From Cupriavidus alkaliphilus (GTDB lineage: Bacteria; Pseudomonadota; Gammaproteobacteria; Burkholderiales; Burkholderiaceae), in contig NZ_FMAD01000008.1 of the NCBI RefSeq assembly GCF_900094595.1, forward strand, positions 241,508 through 305,507: DNA of 64,000 bases. The letters are read 5' to 3'. This document shows, in pieces, positions 35,147 through 43,033 of the stretch. The notes beneath the pieces were generated by a model that was not told where the DNA came from, ran no database searches, and saw nothing but the letters and a program-made list of their open reading frames with translations. A program made the translations under genes and the position numbers. Every line of letters starts with the position of its first letter. The stretch's first letter is position 1.

Positions 35147-38100
35147 TCACACCACCTGGCCTTCGCCGCGCACCGCCGCCGCCAGCGGCGCGTCATTGCG
35201 ATGCGCCAGCCGGTACAGCACCGGCAGCACCAGCAGCGTCAGCGCCGTCGACGACAGGATGCCGCCGATCACCACCGTCGCCAGCGGCCGCTGCACCTCG
35301 GCACCGGTGCCGGTGGCCAGCGCCATCGGCACGAAGCCGAGCGAGGCCACCAGCGCTGTCATCAGCACCGGGCGCAGGCGCGTCAGCGCGCCCTCGCGGA
35401 TGGCATGGTCCAGGCCGTGGCCGGCCTCGCGCAGCGAGCGGATGAACGAGAGCATCACCAGCCCGTTGAGCACCGCGACGCCGCACAGCGCGATAAAGCC
35501 CACCGCCGCCGAGATCGACAAAGGAATGCCGCGCAGCCACAGCGCCAGGATGCCGCCGGTCAGCGCGAACGGAACGCCGGTGAAGACCAGCAGCCCATCC
35601 TTGACGTTGCCGAACATGGCGAACAGCAGCACGAACACCAGCCCCAGCGCCAGCGGCACCACCACGCGCAGCCGCGCGGTGGCGGACTGCAATTGCTCGA
35701 AGGTGCCGCCCCAGCTGGTCCAGTAGCCGGCGGGAATCGCCACGCGCGCGCGGATGGCGGCCTCGGCCTCGGGCACGAAGCTGCCGATATCGCGCCCGCG
35801 CACATTGGCGCTGATCACGATGCGGCGCTTGCCGTTCTCGCGCGAAACCTGGTTGGGGCCCGGTGCCATCTCCACGCTGGCGACTTCGCTCAGCGGGATA
35901 TAGCTGGTGCGTGCGCCGGCGTCTTTGGGAAGCGCCACCGGCAGGCGCCGCAGCGCGTCGACGTCGGCACGCACGGCCTCGGGCAGGCGCACCACGATAT
36001 CGAAGCGCCGGTCGCCGCTGAAGAACGTGCCGGACACCTTGCCGCCGATGCCGATCGACACCGCGTCCTGGATCTCGCTCAGGTTCAGGCCGTAGCGCGC
36101 GGCCTGGTTGCGGTCGATCTGCACCGTCAGCATCGGCAGCCCGGTGGTCTGCTCGACCTTGACCTCGGCCGCGCCGGGAATGCCCTGCAGCACCGCGGCG
36201 ATGCGGTTGGCGGTCTGCTCCAGCACGGCGTTGTCGTCGCCGAACACCTTGACCGCCACGTCCGAGCGCACCCCCGAGATCAGCTCGTTGAAGCGCAGCT
36301 GGATCGGTTGCGAGAACTCATAGTTGTTGCCCGGCAGCTTGCCTACTTCGGCGCGGATCGCGGCGATCAGCGCGTCGCGCGTGCGGCGCGGCTCGGGCCA
36401 TTGCGACTCGGGCTTGAGCATGATGTAGCCGTCGGAGATATTCGGCGGCATCGGATCCGAGGCAATCTCCGCGGTGCCGGTGCGGGCAAAGATGCGCTCG
36501 ATCTCCGGGAACCTGGCCTTCAGCGCGGTTTCCACCTGCTGCTGCATCGCCACCGATTGCGTCAGGCTGGTGCCGGGGATGCGCAGCGCCTGCACCGCGA
36601 GGTCGCCTTCGTTGAGGCTGGGCACGAATTCGCTGCCCAGGCGCGTGGCAATCGCCAGGCACAACACCACGGCCACGCCGGCACCGGCCAGCACCACCGG
36701 CGTCGAAGCCAGCACGCGCTCCAGCAGCACCGCGTAGCGGCGGCGCGCCCACGCCATCAACCGGCTCTCGCGCTCGGCCACGCGGTTGCCGATAAACAGC
36801 GCCACCGCCGCGGGCACGAAGGTCACCGACAGCACCATCGCCCCCAGCAGCGCCAGCACCACGGTAAAGGCCATCGGATGGAACATCTTGCCCTCGACGC
36901 CAGTGAGCGCAAAGATCGGCAGGTACACCACCATGATGATCAGCTGGCCGTACAGCAGCGGCCGGCGCGCCTCGCGCGCGGCGGCAAAGACTTCCTGCAG
37001 GCGCTCGTCGCGCGTCAGCGCGCGTCCCTGGCTGGCCTGCGCATGCGCCAGCCGGCGCACGCAGTTCTCGACGATCACCACCGCGCCGTCGACGATGATG
37101 CCGAAGTCCAGCGCGCCCAGGCTCATCAGGTTGGCGCTGATGCGGTAGTGCACCATCCCCGTGAACGTGAACAGCATCGACAGCGGGATCACCAGCGCGG
37201 TGATCAGCGCCGCGCGCAGGTTGCCCAGGAACAGGAACAGGATGGCGATCACCAGCACCGCCCCCTCCAGCAGGTTCTTCTTGACCGTGGCGATGGCCTT
37301 GTCGACCAGCGTGGTGCGGTCGTACACGGTGACGGCCTTCACCCCCGCCGGCAGCGTGCGGTTGATCTCGGCCATCTTGCGGTCGACCGCCTGCGACACC
37401 GCGCGGCTGTTCTCGCCGATCAGCATGAACACCGTGCCCAGCACCACCTCGCGGCCGTTCTCGGTGGCCGCGCCGGTGCGCAGCTCGCCGCCGGTCTGCA
37501 CCGTGGCCACGTCGCGCACGCGGATCGGCTGGCCCTGCGCGCTGCCGACGATCACGTCGCCGATTTCGTCGAGCGAGCGCACCTGGCCCGGCACGCGCAC
37601 CAGGTACTGCTCGCCGCGGCGCTCGATATAGCCCGCGCCGACGTTGTCGTTGTTCTTCTCCAGCGCGCCCACCACATCGGCCAGCGCCAGCCCGTACGAG
37701 GCCATGCGTTCCAGGTCGGGCGCCACCACGTAGGCGCGCGCATGGCCGCCGATGGCATTGACCTCGGTCACGCCCGGCACGTTGCGCAGCTGCGGCCGGA
37801 TCACCCAGTCCTGGATCTCGCGCAGGTCGGACAGCGTGTAAGCGGTGCCATCGGGCTTGCGCGCGCCGGGGTCGGCTTCGACGGTCCACAGGTAGATCTC
37901 GCCCAGCCCGGTCGAAATCGGTCCCATCGCGGGCGTGATGCCGGGGGGCAGCTGGTCGCGCGCCTCCTGGATGCGCTGGTTGACCAGCTGGCGCGCAAAG
38001 TGGATATCGGTGCCGTCGCGGAAGATCACCGTCACCTGCGACAGCCCGTAGCGCGACAGCGAGCGGGTCTGCTCCAGCCCGGGCAGGCCCGCCATCACGG

Positions 38101-38311
38101 TCTCGACGGGATACGTGATGCGCTGCTCGGTCTCCAGCGGCGAATAGCCCGGCGCGGCGGTGTTGATCTGCACCTGCACGTTGGTGATGTCGGGCACCGC
38201 GTCGATCGGCAGCCGGGTGTAGCTATACAGGCCCAGCGCGGCCATGCCCAGCACCGCCAGCAGCACCAGCCAGCGTTGCGCAATGGCAAAGCGGATCAGG
38301 CGTTCGAACAT
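35147..38311 (-). CDS. czcA: Heavy-metal efflux RND pump, CzcA family
   Basis: An inner-membrane RND transporter of 1054 residues with twelve predicted helices and two large periplasmic loops. The proton-relay motif DFGIIVDGAVVIVEN near residue 400 carries the Asp-Asp-Glu set required in CzcA. SLSRYGLSQVTVIFRDGTDI and the C-terminal GGTFEQLQSATARLRVVVPL are HME-RND features. It exports divalent cations (Zn, Co, Cd or Ni type) with CzcB and CzcC; the exact metal cannot be told. ATG 38311 has GGGAGG six bases upstream; an in-frame ATG at 38335, overlapping czcB, is less well placed. It is the last gene of the operon. Confidence 0.9.
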   Translation of the reverse strand: MFERLIRFAIAQRWLVLLAVLGMAALGLYSYTRLPIDAVPDITNVQVQINTAAPGYSPLETEQRITYPVETVMAGLPGLEQTRSLSRYGLSQVTVIFRDGTDIHFARQLVNQRIQEARDQLPPGITPAMGPISTGLGEIYLWTVEADPGARKPDGTAYTLSDLREIQDWVIRPQLRNVPGVTEVNAIGGHARAYVVAPDLERMASYGLALADVVGALEKNNDNVGAGYIERRGEQYLVRVPGQVRSLDEIGDVIVGSAQGQPIRVRDVATVQTGGELRTGAATENGREVVLGTVFMLIGENSRAVSQAVDRKMAEINRTLPAGVKAVTVYDRTTLVDKAIATVKKNLLEGAVLVIAILFLFLGNLRAALITALVIPLSMLFTFTGMVHYRISANLMSLGALDFGIIVDGAVVIVENCVRRLAHAQASQGRALTRDERLQEVFAAAREARRPLLYGQLIIMVVYLPIFALTGVEGKMFHPMAFTVVLALLGAMVLSVTFVPAAVALFIGNRVAERESRLMAWARRRYAVLLERVLASTPVVLAGAGVAVVLCLAIATRLGSEFVPSLNEGDLAVQALRIPGTSLTQSVAMQQQVETALKARFPEIERIFARTGTAEIASDPMPPNISDGYIMLKPESQWPEPRRTRDALIAAIRAEVGKLPGNNYEFSQPIQLRFNELISGVRSDVAVKVFGDDNAVLEQTANRIAAVLQGIPGAAEVKVEQTTGLPMLTVQIDRNQAARYGLNLSEIQDAVSIGIGGKVSGTFFSGDRRFDIVVRLPEAVRADVDALRRLPVALPKDAGARTSYIPLSEVASVEMAPGPNQVSRENGKRRIVISANVRGRDIGSFVPEAEAAIRARVAIPAGYWTSWGGTFEQLQSATARLRVVVPLALGLVFVLLFAMFGNVKDGLLVFTGVPFALTGGILALWLRGIPLSISAAVGFIALCGVAVLNGLVMLSFIRSLREAGHGLDHAIREGALTRLRPVLMTALVASLGFVPMALATGTGAEVQRPLATVVIGGILSSTALTLLVLPVLYRLAHRNDAPLAAAVRGEGQVV

Positions 38312-38324
38312 GCGCGCCTCCCGC

Positions 38325-39599
38325 TCAGTGCTCATGTCCGGCGCTGGCTTTGCCCAGCTCGGACTTGAGGATAAAGCTGTTGGCCGCGGCGTAGCGCGCG
38401 CCGGCCTGCAGGCCCTGGGTCACCTCCACCAGCTTGCCGTCGGTACGCCCGGTCTTGACCGGCTGCACCGCAAACCCGTCCGGCACCGCGACGAACACCA
38501 CGCTCTGGCCATCGACCTGCTGTAGCGCGTCGGCCGCTACCGTCACCGGCACCTGCACCGGCGCGCCCAGCACGCTGACCGTGACGAACAGCCCCGGGCG
38601 CCATGCCGTACCCGGGTTGGCCAGCGTCACGCGCGCCTTGGCGGTGCGGGTCTGCTCGCCCAGCAAGGCGCCGACGTAGGACACCTTGCCTTCGGCCTGC
38701 GTGGCGGAGGCGCTGGAGCGCACCGTGACCGCCTCGCCCACGCGCACGCGGTCCAGGTCGCGCGCGGACACCACGAACTCGGCCCACACCGAACTCAGGT
38801 CCGAGACCGTGAAGACGCTGGCGTCTTCCTTGACCGCTTCGCCCAGCGACAGGTGCTTCTCGACCACGATGCCGTCGAACGGCGCGCGCAGCGCGAACTG
38901 GTTCAGCGCGCCGCCGGCGGCCCCGCCGCGCTCGGCCGCGCCGATCGCGGTGAGCTTCTGGCGCGCGTTCTGCACCGCGATCTGCGCCTCTTCCAGCGCG
39001 GTGCGCGCCTGCTGGTAGTCCTGCTCGGCGGAGATCTTCTCCTGCCACAGCGTCTTCTCGCGCGCATAGGTGGCCCGCGCCAGTGCCTCGCGCTTCTGCG
39101 CGGCCAGCAGTTCGCTGCGCTGCTCCGCCACAGTGGTGCTGGCAATCAGCGCCAGCACCTCGCCCTTGCGCACCGCCTGGCCGAGGTTGGCCGGCACCGC
39201 CTGCGCCACGCCCGCGACGCGCGGCACCACGTGCGCGGTGCGGTCGTCGTTGAAGCGGATCTCGCCGGGGAAATCGACGCTGCTGCGCAGCGCCGCGGCG
39301 GCGGCGGTAGCCATGCCGATGCCCGCCTGTTCGATCTGCGCGGGCGTCAGCGCGATCACGTGCGGCTTGCCCTCGGCTTGCGGTTGCGCCGCCGGCGCGC
39401 TCGCGTCGGCATGCGCCCCCGCCTTGTCCCCTTCCTTGCCGTGCTCGTGCCCGTGCTCGTCGCCATGTTCGGCATGCCCGTGCGCGGCCTCGCCGGTGGC
39501 GCTGCCACCCTTGCCGGTGAACAGGATCGCCGCGCCGCCCAGCAGCCCCGCGACCAGGATGGCCACCACGGCGGCCCGTTGTTGCTTGCTCATTGCCAT
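38325..39599 (-). CDS. czcB: Periplasmic adaptor of metal efflux, CzcB family
   Basis: A 424-residue membrane fusion protein linking CzcA to CzcC. One N-terminal helix (VVAILVAGLLGGAAILFTG) is followed by a His-rich stretch, about residues 39-66 (HGHAEHGDEHGHEHGKEGDK), then the barrel-sandwich hybrid (VVPRVAGVAQAVPANLGQAV), a helical hairpin (AAQKREALARATYAREKTLW), and the C-terminal beta domain. It ends in GHEH. The His clusters fit metal sensing or delivery in the periplasm. It is 15 bases after czcC and abuts czcA. Confidence 0.92.
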   Translation of the reverse strand: MAMSKQQRAAVVAILVAGLLGGAAILFTGKGGSATGEAAHGHAEHGDEHGHEHGKEGDKAGAHADASAPAAQPQAEGKPHVIALTPAQIEQAGIGMATAAAAALRSSVDFPGEIRFNDDRTAHVVPRVAGVAQAVPANLGQAVRKGEVLALIASTTVAEQRSELLAAQKREALARATYAREKTLWQEKISAEQDYQQARTALEEAQIAVQNARQKLTAIGAAERGGAAGGALNQFALRAPFDGIVVEKHLSLGEAVKEDASVFTVSDLSSVWAEFVVSARDLDRVRVGEAVTVRSSASATQAEGKVSYVGALLGEQTRTAKARVTLANPGTAWRPGLFVTVSVLGAPVQVPVTVAADALQQVDGQSVVFVAVPDGFAVQPVKTGRTDGKLVEVTQGLQAGARYAAANSFILKSELGKASAGHEH

Positions 39600-39614
39600 G
39601 TTGGAGCTTCCGTA

Positions 39615-40898
39615 TCAGTGTCCGAGAATGCGGTCGATGCTGGCCGCCGCGTCATAGGTGCGGGCCAGCACGTCCAGGTAGCGGATGCGCGCCTGGAACA
39701 GCGTGCGCTGGGCGTCCAGCACGTCGAGGAAATTGAACTTGCCGGCCTCGAACCCGCGCGAGGCGGCGGCGTAGGCCTGCTCGGCCGCGGGCAGCACCGA
39801 GGCCTGCAGCGTCTGCGCCGCGGCGCGCGACACCGACAACTGCGTCGACGCCTGCTGCAGTTCGCCCTGCAAACGCACGCGCGTGGCGGCATGCGCATCC
39901 TGCGCGCCGTCGGCACGGCGCAGCGCCGCGTACAGGTTGCCCTGGTTGCGGTCGAACAGCGGCAGCGGAATCGCCACGCCCAGCACCGCCATGTTGCGGT
40001 TGGCCTCGTTGTCGCGCTTGGCGCCCAGGCTCACGGTCACGTCGGGATACTGGCGGCTGCGCTGCACCGCCACTTCGGCACGGCTGCGCTCCGCCGCCAG
40101 TCGGCTTGCCGCCAGCAGCGGCGAGTCTTCCAGCGCCGCCTGCAACGCGGCCGGCGCGGGCCGCGACGGCAACGCATCGAGATCGCCCTGCGCCTGCGCA
40201 AAGCGCGGCACGCTGTCGCCCCACAGCGCCGCCAGCGACTGCCGCGCGGACTGCAGCGCGCCGGTGGCCTCGGCCAGCTCCAGCTCGGCGTTGGCCTGCT
40301 CCACCCTGGCGCGCGTGGCTTCAAGCGGTGCGACCTTGCCGGCCGCCACGCGCCGCCCGGCGGCGTCGGCGGCCTGGCTGGCAATGCCGACCGAGCCCTC
40401 GGCCAGCCGGACGCGCTCCTGCGCCACCAGTACGCCGAAGAAGCGCGCGATCACCGCGGCGCGCAGCTCGGCGCGGGTGCTGCCCAGCTCGGCCTGCGCC
40501 AGCTCGCGCCCGCGCTCGGCCAGGCCGATGCGCGCGGCGCGCTTGCCGCCCAGCTCGATCGGCAGGTTGACCTGGCCGGTGGTCGAGCGCGAGGCCTTGC
40601 GCGTGTCCTCCATCGACACCGCCAGCTCCGGGTTGGGCAGCACGCGCGACTGGATCAGGTCGCCTGCGGTGGCGTCAAGCTCCTTGCCGGCGGCGGACAG
40701 CGTGAAGCTGCCGGCTTCCGCGAGCGCCAGCGCGGCATCGAGGGTCAGGGTCTGGGTCGGTGTCCCGGCCTGCTGTGGTGCGCCGGCCGGCGCGGCAGCC
40801 GGTGGCAGCGCCACGGCGGCGGGCGGCGTCTGCGCAACGCCGGGGAAAGGGCTGGAGAGCACGGCCGCCAGCCCGAGCGGCAGCAAAAGTCTTCGCAT
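39615..40898 (-). CDS. czcC: Outer-membrane channel of metal efflux, CzcC family
   Basis: A 427-residue TolC-type outer membrane factor with a signal peptide (cleaved near GVAQ, residue 23). The repeated OEP helices are seen at TLTLDAALALAEAGSFTLSA, LPNPELAVSMEDTRK, and near the C-terminus GKFNFLDVLDAQRTLFQARI. It forms the exit duct for the CzcA-CzcB pump. The upstream gene is the czcI-like regulator. Confidence 0.92.
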   Translation of the reverse strand: MRRLLLPLGLAAVLSSPFPGVAQTPPAAVALPPAAAPAGAPQQAGTPTQTLTLDAALALAEAGSFTLSAAGKELDATAGDLIQSRVLPNPELAVSMEDTRKASRSTTGQVNLPIELGGKRAARIGLAERGRELAQAELGSTRAELRAAVIARFFGVLVAQERVRLAEGSVGIASQAADAAGRRVAAGKVAPLEATRARVEQANAELELAEATGALQSARQSLAALWGDSVPRFAQAQGDLDALPSRPAPAALQAALEDSPLLAASRLAAERSRAEVAVQRSRQYPDVTVSLGAKRDNEANRNMAVLGVAIPLPLFDRNQGNLYAALRRADGAQDAHAATRVRLQGELQQASTQLSVSRAAAQTLQASVLPAAEQAYAAASRGFEAGKFNFLDVLDAQRTLFQARIRYLDVLARTYDAAASIDRILGH

Positions 40899-41014
40899 CG
40901 AATTGCACCAGAAGAAAACCGGGGAAATTCGGCGAGACGCGCGGCGTCATGCGGTCATGACGCCAGGAGGCGATCGCAAGGGATCGGGATAGCGGGGAAG
41001 CGTCGTCTCGCCGG

Positions 41015-41389
41015 CTAAGCGAGACGCGGCCACTGCGGGCGGTCGGGCGCCCGCGCGCTGTGCGAGGAGAAGCTGGACTGCGGCACCGGCGGCGCCAGCT
41101 CCACCCGGCGCAGCGCAGGCACCTCCTGCGCATCGGCCGGCGCGAAGGGCAGCGAGGCGATATGGCAGACGCCGCAGTCGGGATCCGCCAGGTTCAGCTT
41201 GGCCTGGTCCTGCGCAGGATCGGCTTGCTGCTCCTGCTTGCCGCTGCCGGCCTGGTGCCGGTGCTCGTGGTGGCCGAAATGGGCCTTGGCCGACGCCGCG
41301 ACCTCGTGCCCGCAATACGCGGCGGCTCCCGCCCAGGCGAACTGGAGCGGCAGGACGAGCGCAAGGAGGATGAGGAGGAGCCGTTGCAT
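41015..41389 (-). CDS. czcI: CzcI-type periplasmic metal-regulatory protein
   Basis: A 124-residue exported protein (signal peptide ending FAWA, about residue 20) with metal-ligand-rich sequence: YCGHEVAASAKAHFGHHEHR, then DPDCGVCHIASLPFAPAD and the closing SARAPDRPQWPRLA. These segments are typical of CzcI, found just upstream of czcC in czc operons and thought to modulate their metal-dependent expression. ATG 41389 is preferred because the signal peptide begins there; an upstream ATG at 41419 is possible. First gene of the czcICBA operon. Confidence 0.88.
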   Translation of the reverse strand: MQRLLLILLALVLPLQFAWAGAAAYCGHEVAASAKAHFGHHEHRHQAGSGKQEQQADPAQDQAKLNLADPDCGVCHIASLPFAPADAQEVPALRRVELAPPVPQSSFSSHSARAPDRPQWPRLA

Positions 41390-41665
41390 GAATCGTGAGA
41401 GCAGCGGCCGGCATGACAACCGGGGCGCCGACAGCGAGCCGCAAGTTTAACCGAGGCGTGGCCGGCATTCGGGCAACGGGGTCATTACATTTGCGTCATG
41501 GCCTCGGCACGCAGGGCCGCGCGCCATAATTCAATATTTTTGAACAACTCGTCCGCCAAAGCGCCTACTAGCCTTGCTCATGGACTCCTATAGTTCCGTA
41601 CATGAACGGCACGCACACAACGCAACGCCTTCTGACAAATTCAACAAGCTAACGGAGAAACCACC

Positions 41666-42046
41666 ATGACCAAGACCGCTCGCATCGCTTCCGCCCTGTT
41701 CCTGTCCCTGGCCGCGCTGGGCGCCGCGCAAGCCGCCACGGCCGCCGACGCGCTGCCCGGCGACAAGTACGGCTACAGCTTCCGCAGCACCGTGGCGGGA
41801 GACAAGTATGGTTATGAATTCCGCAGCCACGACGCCTTCACCGACGGCGCCCGCGCCGGCAAGGCCGATCCCTTCAGCGACGGTGCCCGCACCGGCAAGG
41901 CCGACCCCTTCACCGACGGTGCCCGCACCGTGGCCGGCCTGGACCGCAGCGGCGTGTCGGCCACCCCGGGCCGCAGCTTCGACGCCTTTACCGAAGGCAG
42001 CCGCGCCGGCAAGTTCGATCCCTACAACGAAGGCGCCCGCGCCTGA
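41666..42046 (+). CDS. Exported DPF-repeat protein, unknown function
   Basis: A 126-residue exported protein not recognised from any described family. A signal peptide (AALGAAQAATA, cleavage near residue 27) is followed by two DKYGY-x-FRS units and then about five copies of a 12-residue unit of the form D-[AP]-[FY]-[TSN]-[DE]-G-[AS]-R-x-G-K-x (DAFTDGARAGKA, DPFSDGARTGKA, DPFTDGARTVAG, DAFTEGSRAGKF, DPYNEGARA). No Cys or membrane segment remains in the mature part. ATG 41666 has GGAG upstream. It is convergent with an ECF sigma/anti-sigma operon 65 bases away and divergent from czcI. Confidence 0.8.
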   Translation: MTKTARIASALFLSLAALGAAQAATAADALPGDKYGYSFRSTVAGDKYGYEFRSHDAFTDGARAGKADPFSDGARTGKADPFTDGARTVAGLDRSGVSATPGRSFDAFTEGSRAGKFDPYNEGARA

Positions 42047-42110
42047 GCGGCCAACGCCTCACGCCAGCGTGAAAACCAGCAAGCGGGCCAGCGCAAGCGC
42101 TGGCCTGTTG

Positions 42111-42326
42111 TCATTCGTCGCGCCCGAGCCGGTGCATGGCTTCGCGCAGCGTGCGCATCTGCGCGCTGAAGCGGGTGCAGGCATCGCAGATCGCCAGGTG
42201 CGAGCGCACGCGCAGCCGCTCCGTCCAGGACAGCGGCAGGTCCAGGCTCTTCATGGTCAGGTGGTGGACCTCTTCGCAATCCGGCAGCAGCCGGCGCGGC
42301 GGGCGGGAGGGTGGGGTTTCCGGCAT
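42111..42326 (-). CDS. Soluble zinc-finger anti-sigma factor
   Basis: A 71-residue protein with a zf-HC2/ZAS-type motif: LLPDCEEVHHLTMKSLD (C-x3-H) and RSHLAICDACTRFSAQM (H-x3-C-x2-C). There is no membrane segment, so it would sense an intracellular signal, such as oxidants or zinc, and release the sigma factor encoded just upstream (40-base gap). Short soluble ZAS proteins are typical partners of ECF factors. Confidence 0.85.
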   Translation of the reverse strand: MPETPPSRPPRRLLPDCEEVHHLTMKSLDLPLSWTERLRVRSHLAICDACTRFSAQMRTLREAMHRLGRDE

Positions 42327-42366
42327 CTTTGTCCGTGACGGTTCGCTGGCGTGGGCGTCGGCGGGC

Positions 42367-42960
42367 TCAGCCTGCCTTGCCGGGCCGGCCGCGCTGGCCG
42401 AACCAGTGCAGCTCCAGGCATTCGCGCAGGCGCATGCGGGCCCGGTACAGCATCGCCCAGGCATTGGTCGCGCTGATCTGCAAATGCTGACAGATTTCCT
42501 CGGTGTCCAGCTCCAGCCATTCGCGCATCATGAAGATGCGGCCGGTGCGCGCCGGCAGGCGGTCTACACATAGCTGCAGGATCTCGAAGAACTCGCGGCG
42601 CTCGAACGCGCGCTCCGGGTCGCCCCAGTCGGAAGGCGGATCCTGGTAGTGGCCGTTGCGCGTGAACAGGGCGTCGAAGGCGTCGTCGTCGGACTGCGGC
42701 TGGCCATCGCCGTCGGTGGCCAGCGCCAGCCTGAGCTCGCGCCTGCCGCTGCGCAGCGCGTCGATGATCTTGTGCTTCAGGATGCCGACCAGATAGGTGC
42801 GCAGCGCGGACTGGCCGGCAAAGCGTTCCGGATGCTCGAGCGCCGCCAGCAGGGTTTCCGAGACGGCATCCTCGGCCACCGCCTCGTCGCGCAGCTGCAG
42901 GCGCGCGAAGCGCAACAGGTAGGGGCGTAGCGCCTGCAGTTCGGCGGGGTCGAGGCTCAT
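42367..42960 (-). CDS. ECF-family RNA polymerase sigma factor
   Basis: A 197-residue sigma factor with region 2 (LRPYLLRFARLQLRDEAVAE, DAVSETLLAALEHPERF, TYLVGILKHKIIDALRSG) and region 4 (LQLCVDRLPARTGRIFMMRE, EICQHLQISATNAWAMLYRA, RMRLRECLEL). A linker of about 45 residues rich in Asp separates them. It is co-transcribed with its anti-sigma partner. Target promoters were not identified; the exported repeat gene next to it is a candidate. Confidence 0.93.
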   Translation of the reverse strand: MSLDPAELQALRPYLLRFARLQLRDEAVAEDAVSETLLAALEHPERFAGQSALRTYLVGILKHKIIDALRSGRRELRLALATDGDGQPQSDDDAFDALFTRNGHYQDPPSDWGDPERAFERREFFEILQLCVDRLPARTGRIFMMREWLELDTEEICQHLQISATNAWAMLYRARMRLRECLELHWFGQRGRPGKAG

Positions 42961-43033
42961 CGGGGATCGGGGGCGGTTGCCTGGACGGATGCGCCATCAT
43001 ACCCGCCTCCCCTTCGCCGGTATGCCGCGGTGG

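Noticed and set aside
38312..38335. Upstream start of czcA at ATG 38335
   Set aside because: It lacks a good ribosome site, while ATG 38311 has GGGAGG at the right distance.
33527..38368. A 1613-residue plus-strand open frame
   Set aside because: It is antisense to the P450 and CzcA genes, with a His/Arg/Gln/Gly bias typical of an antisense frame.
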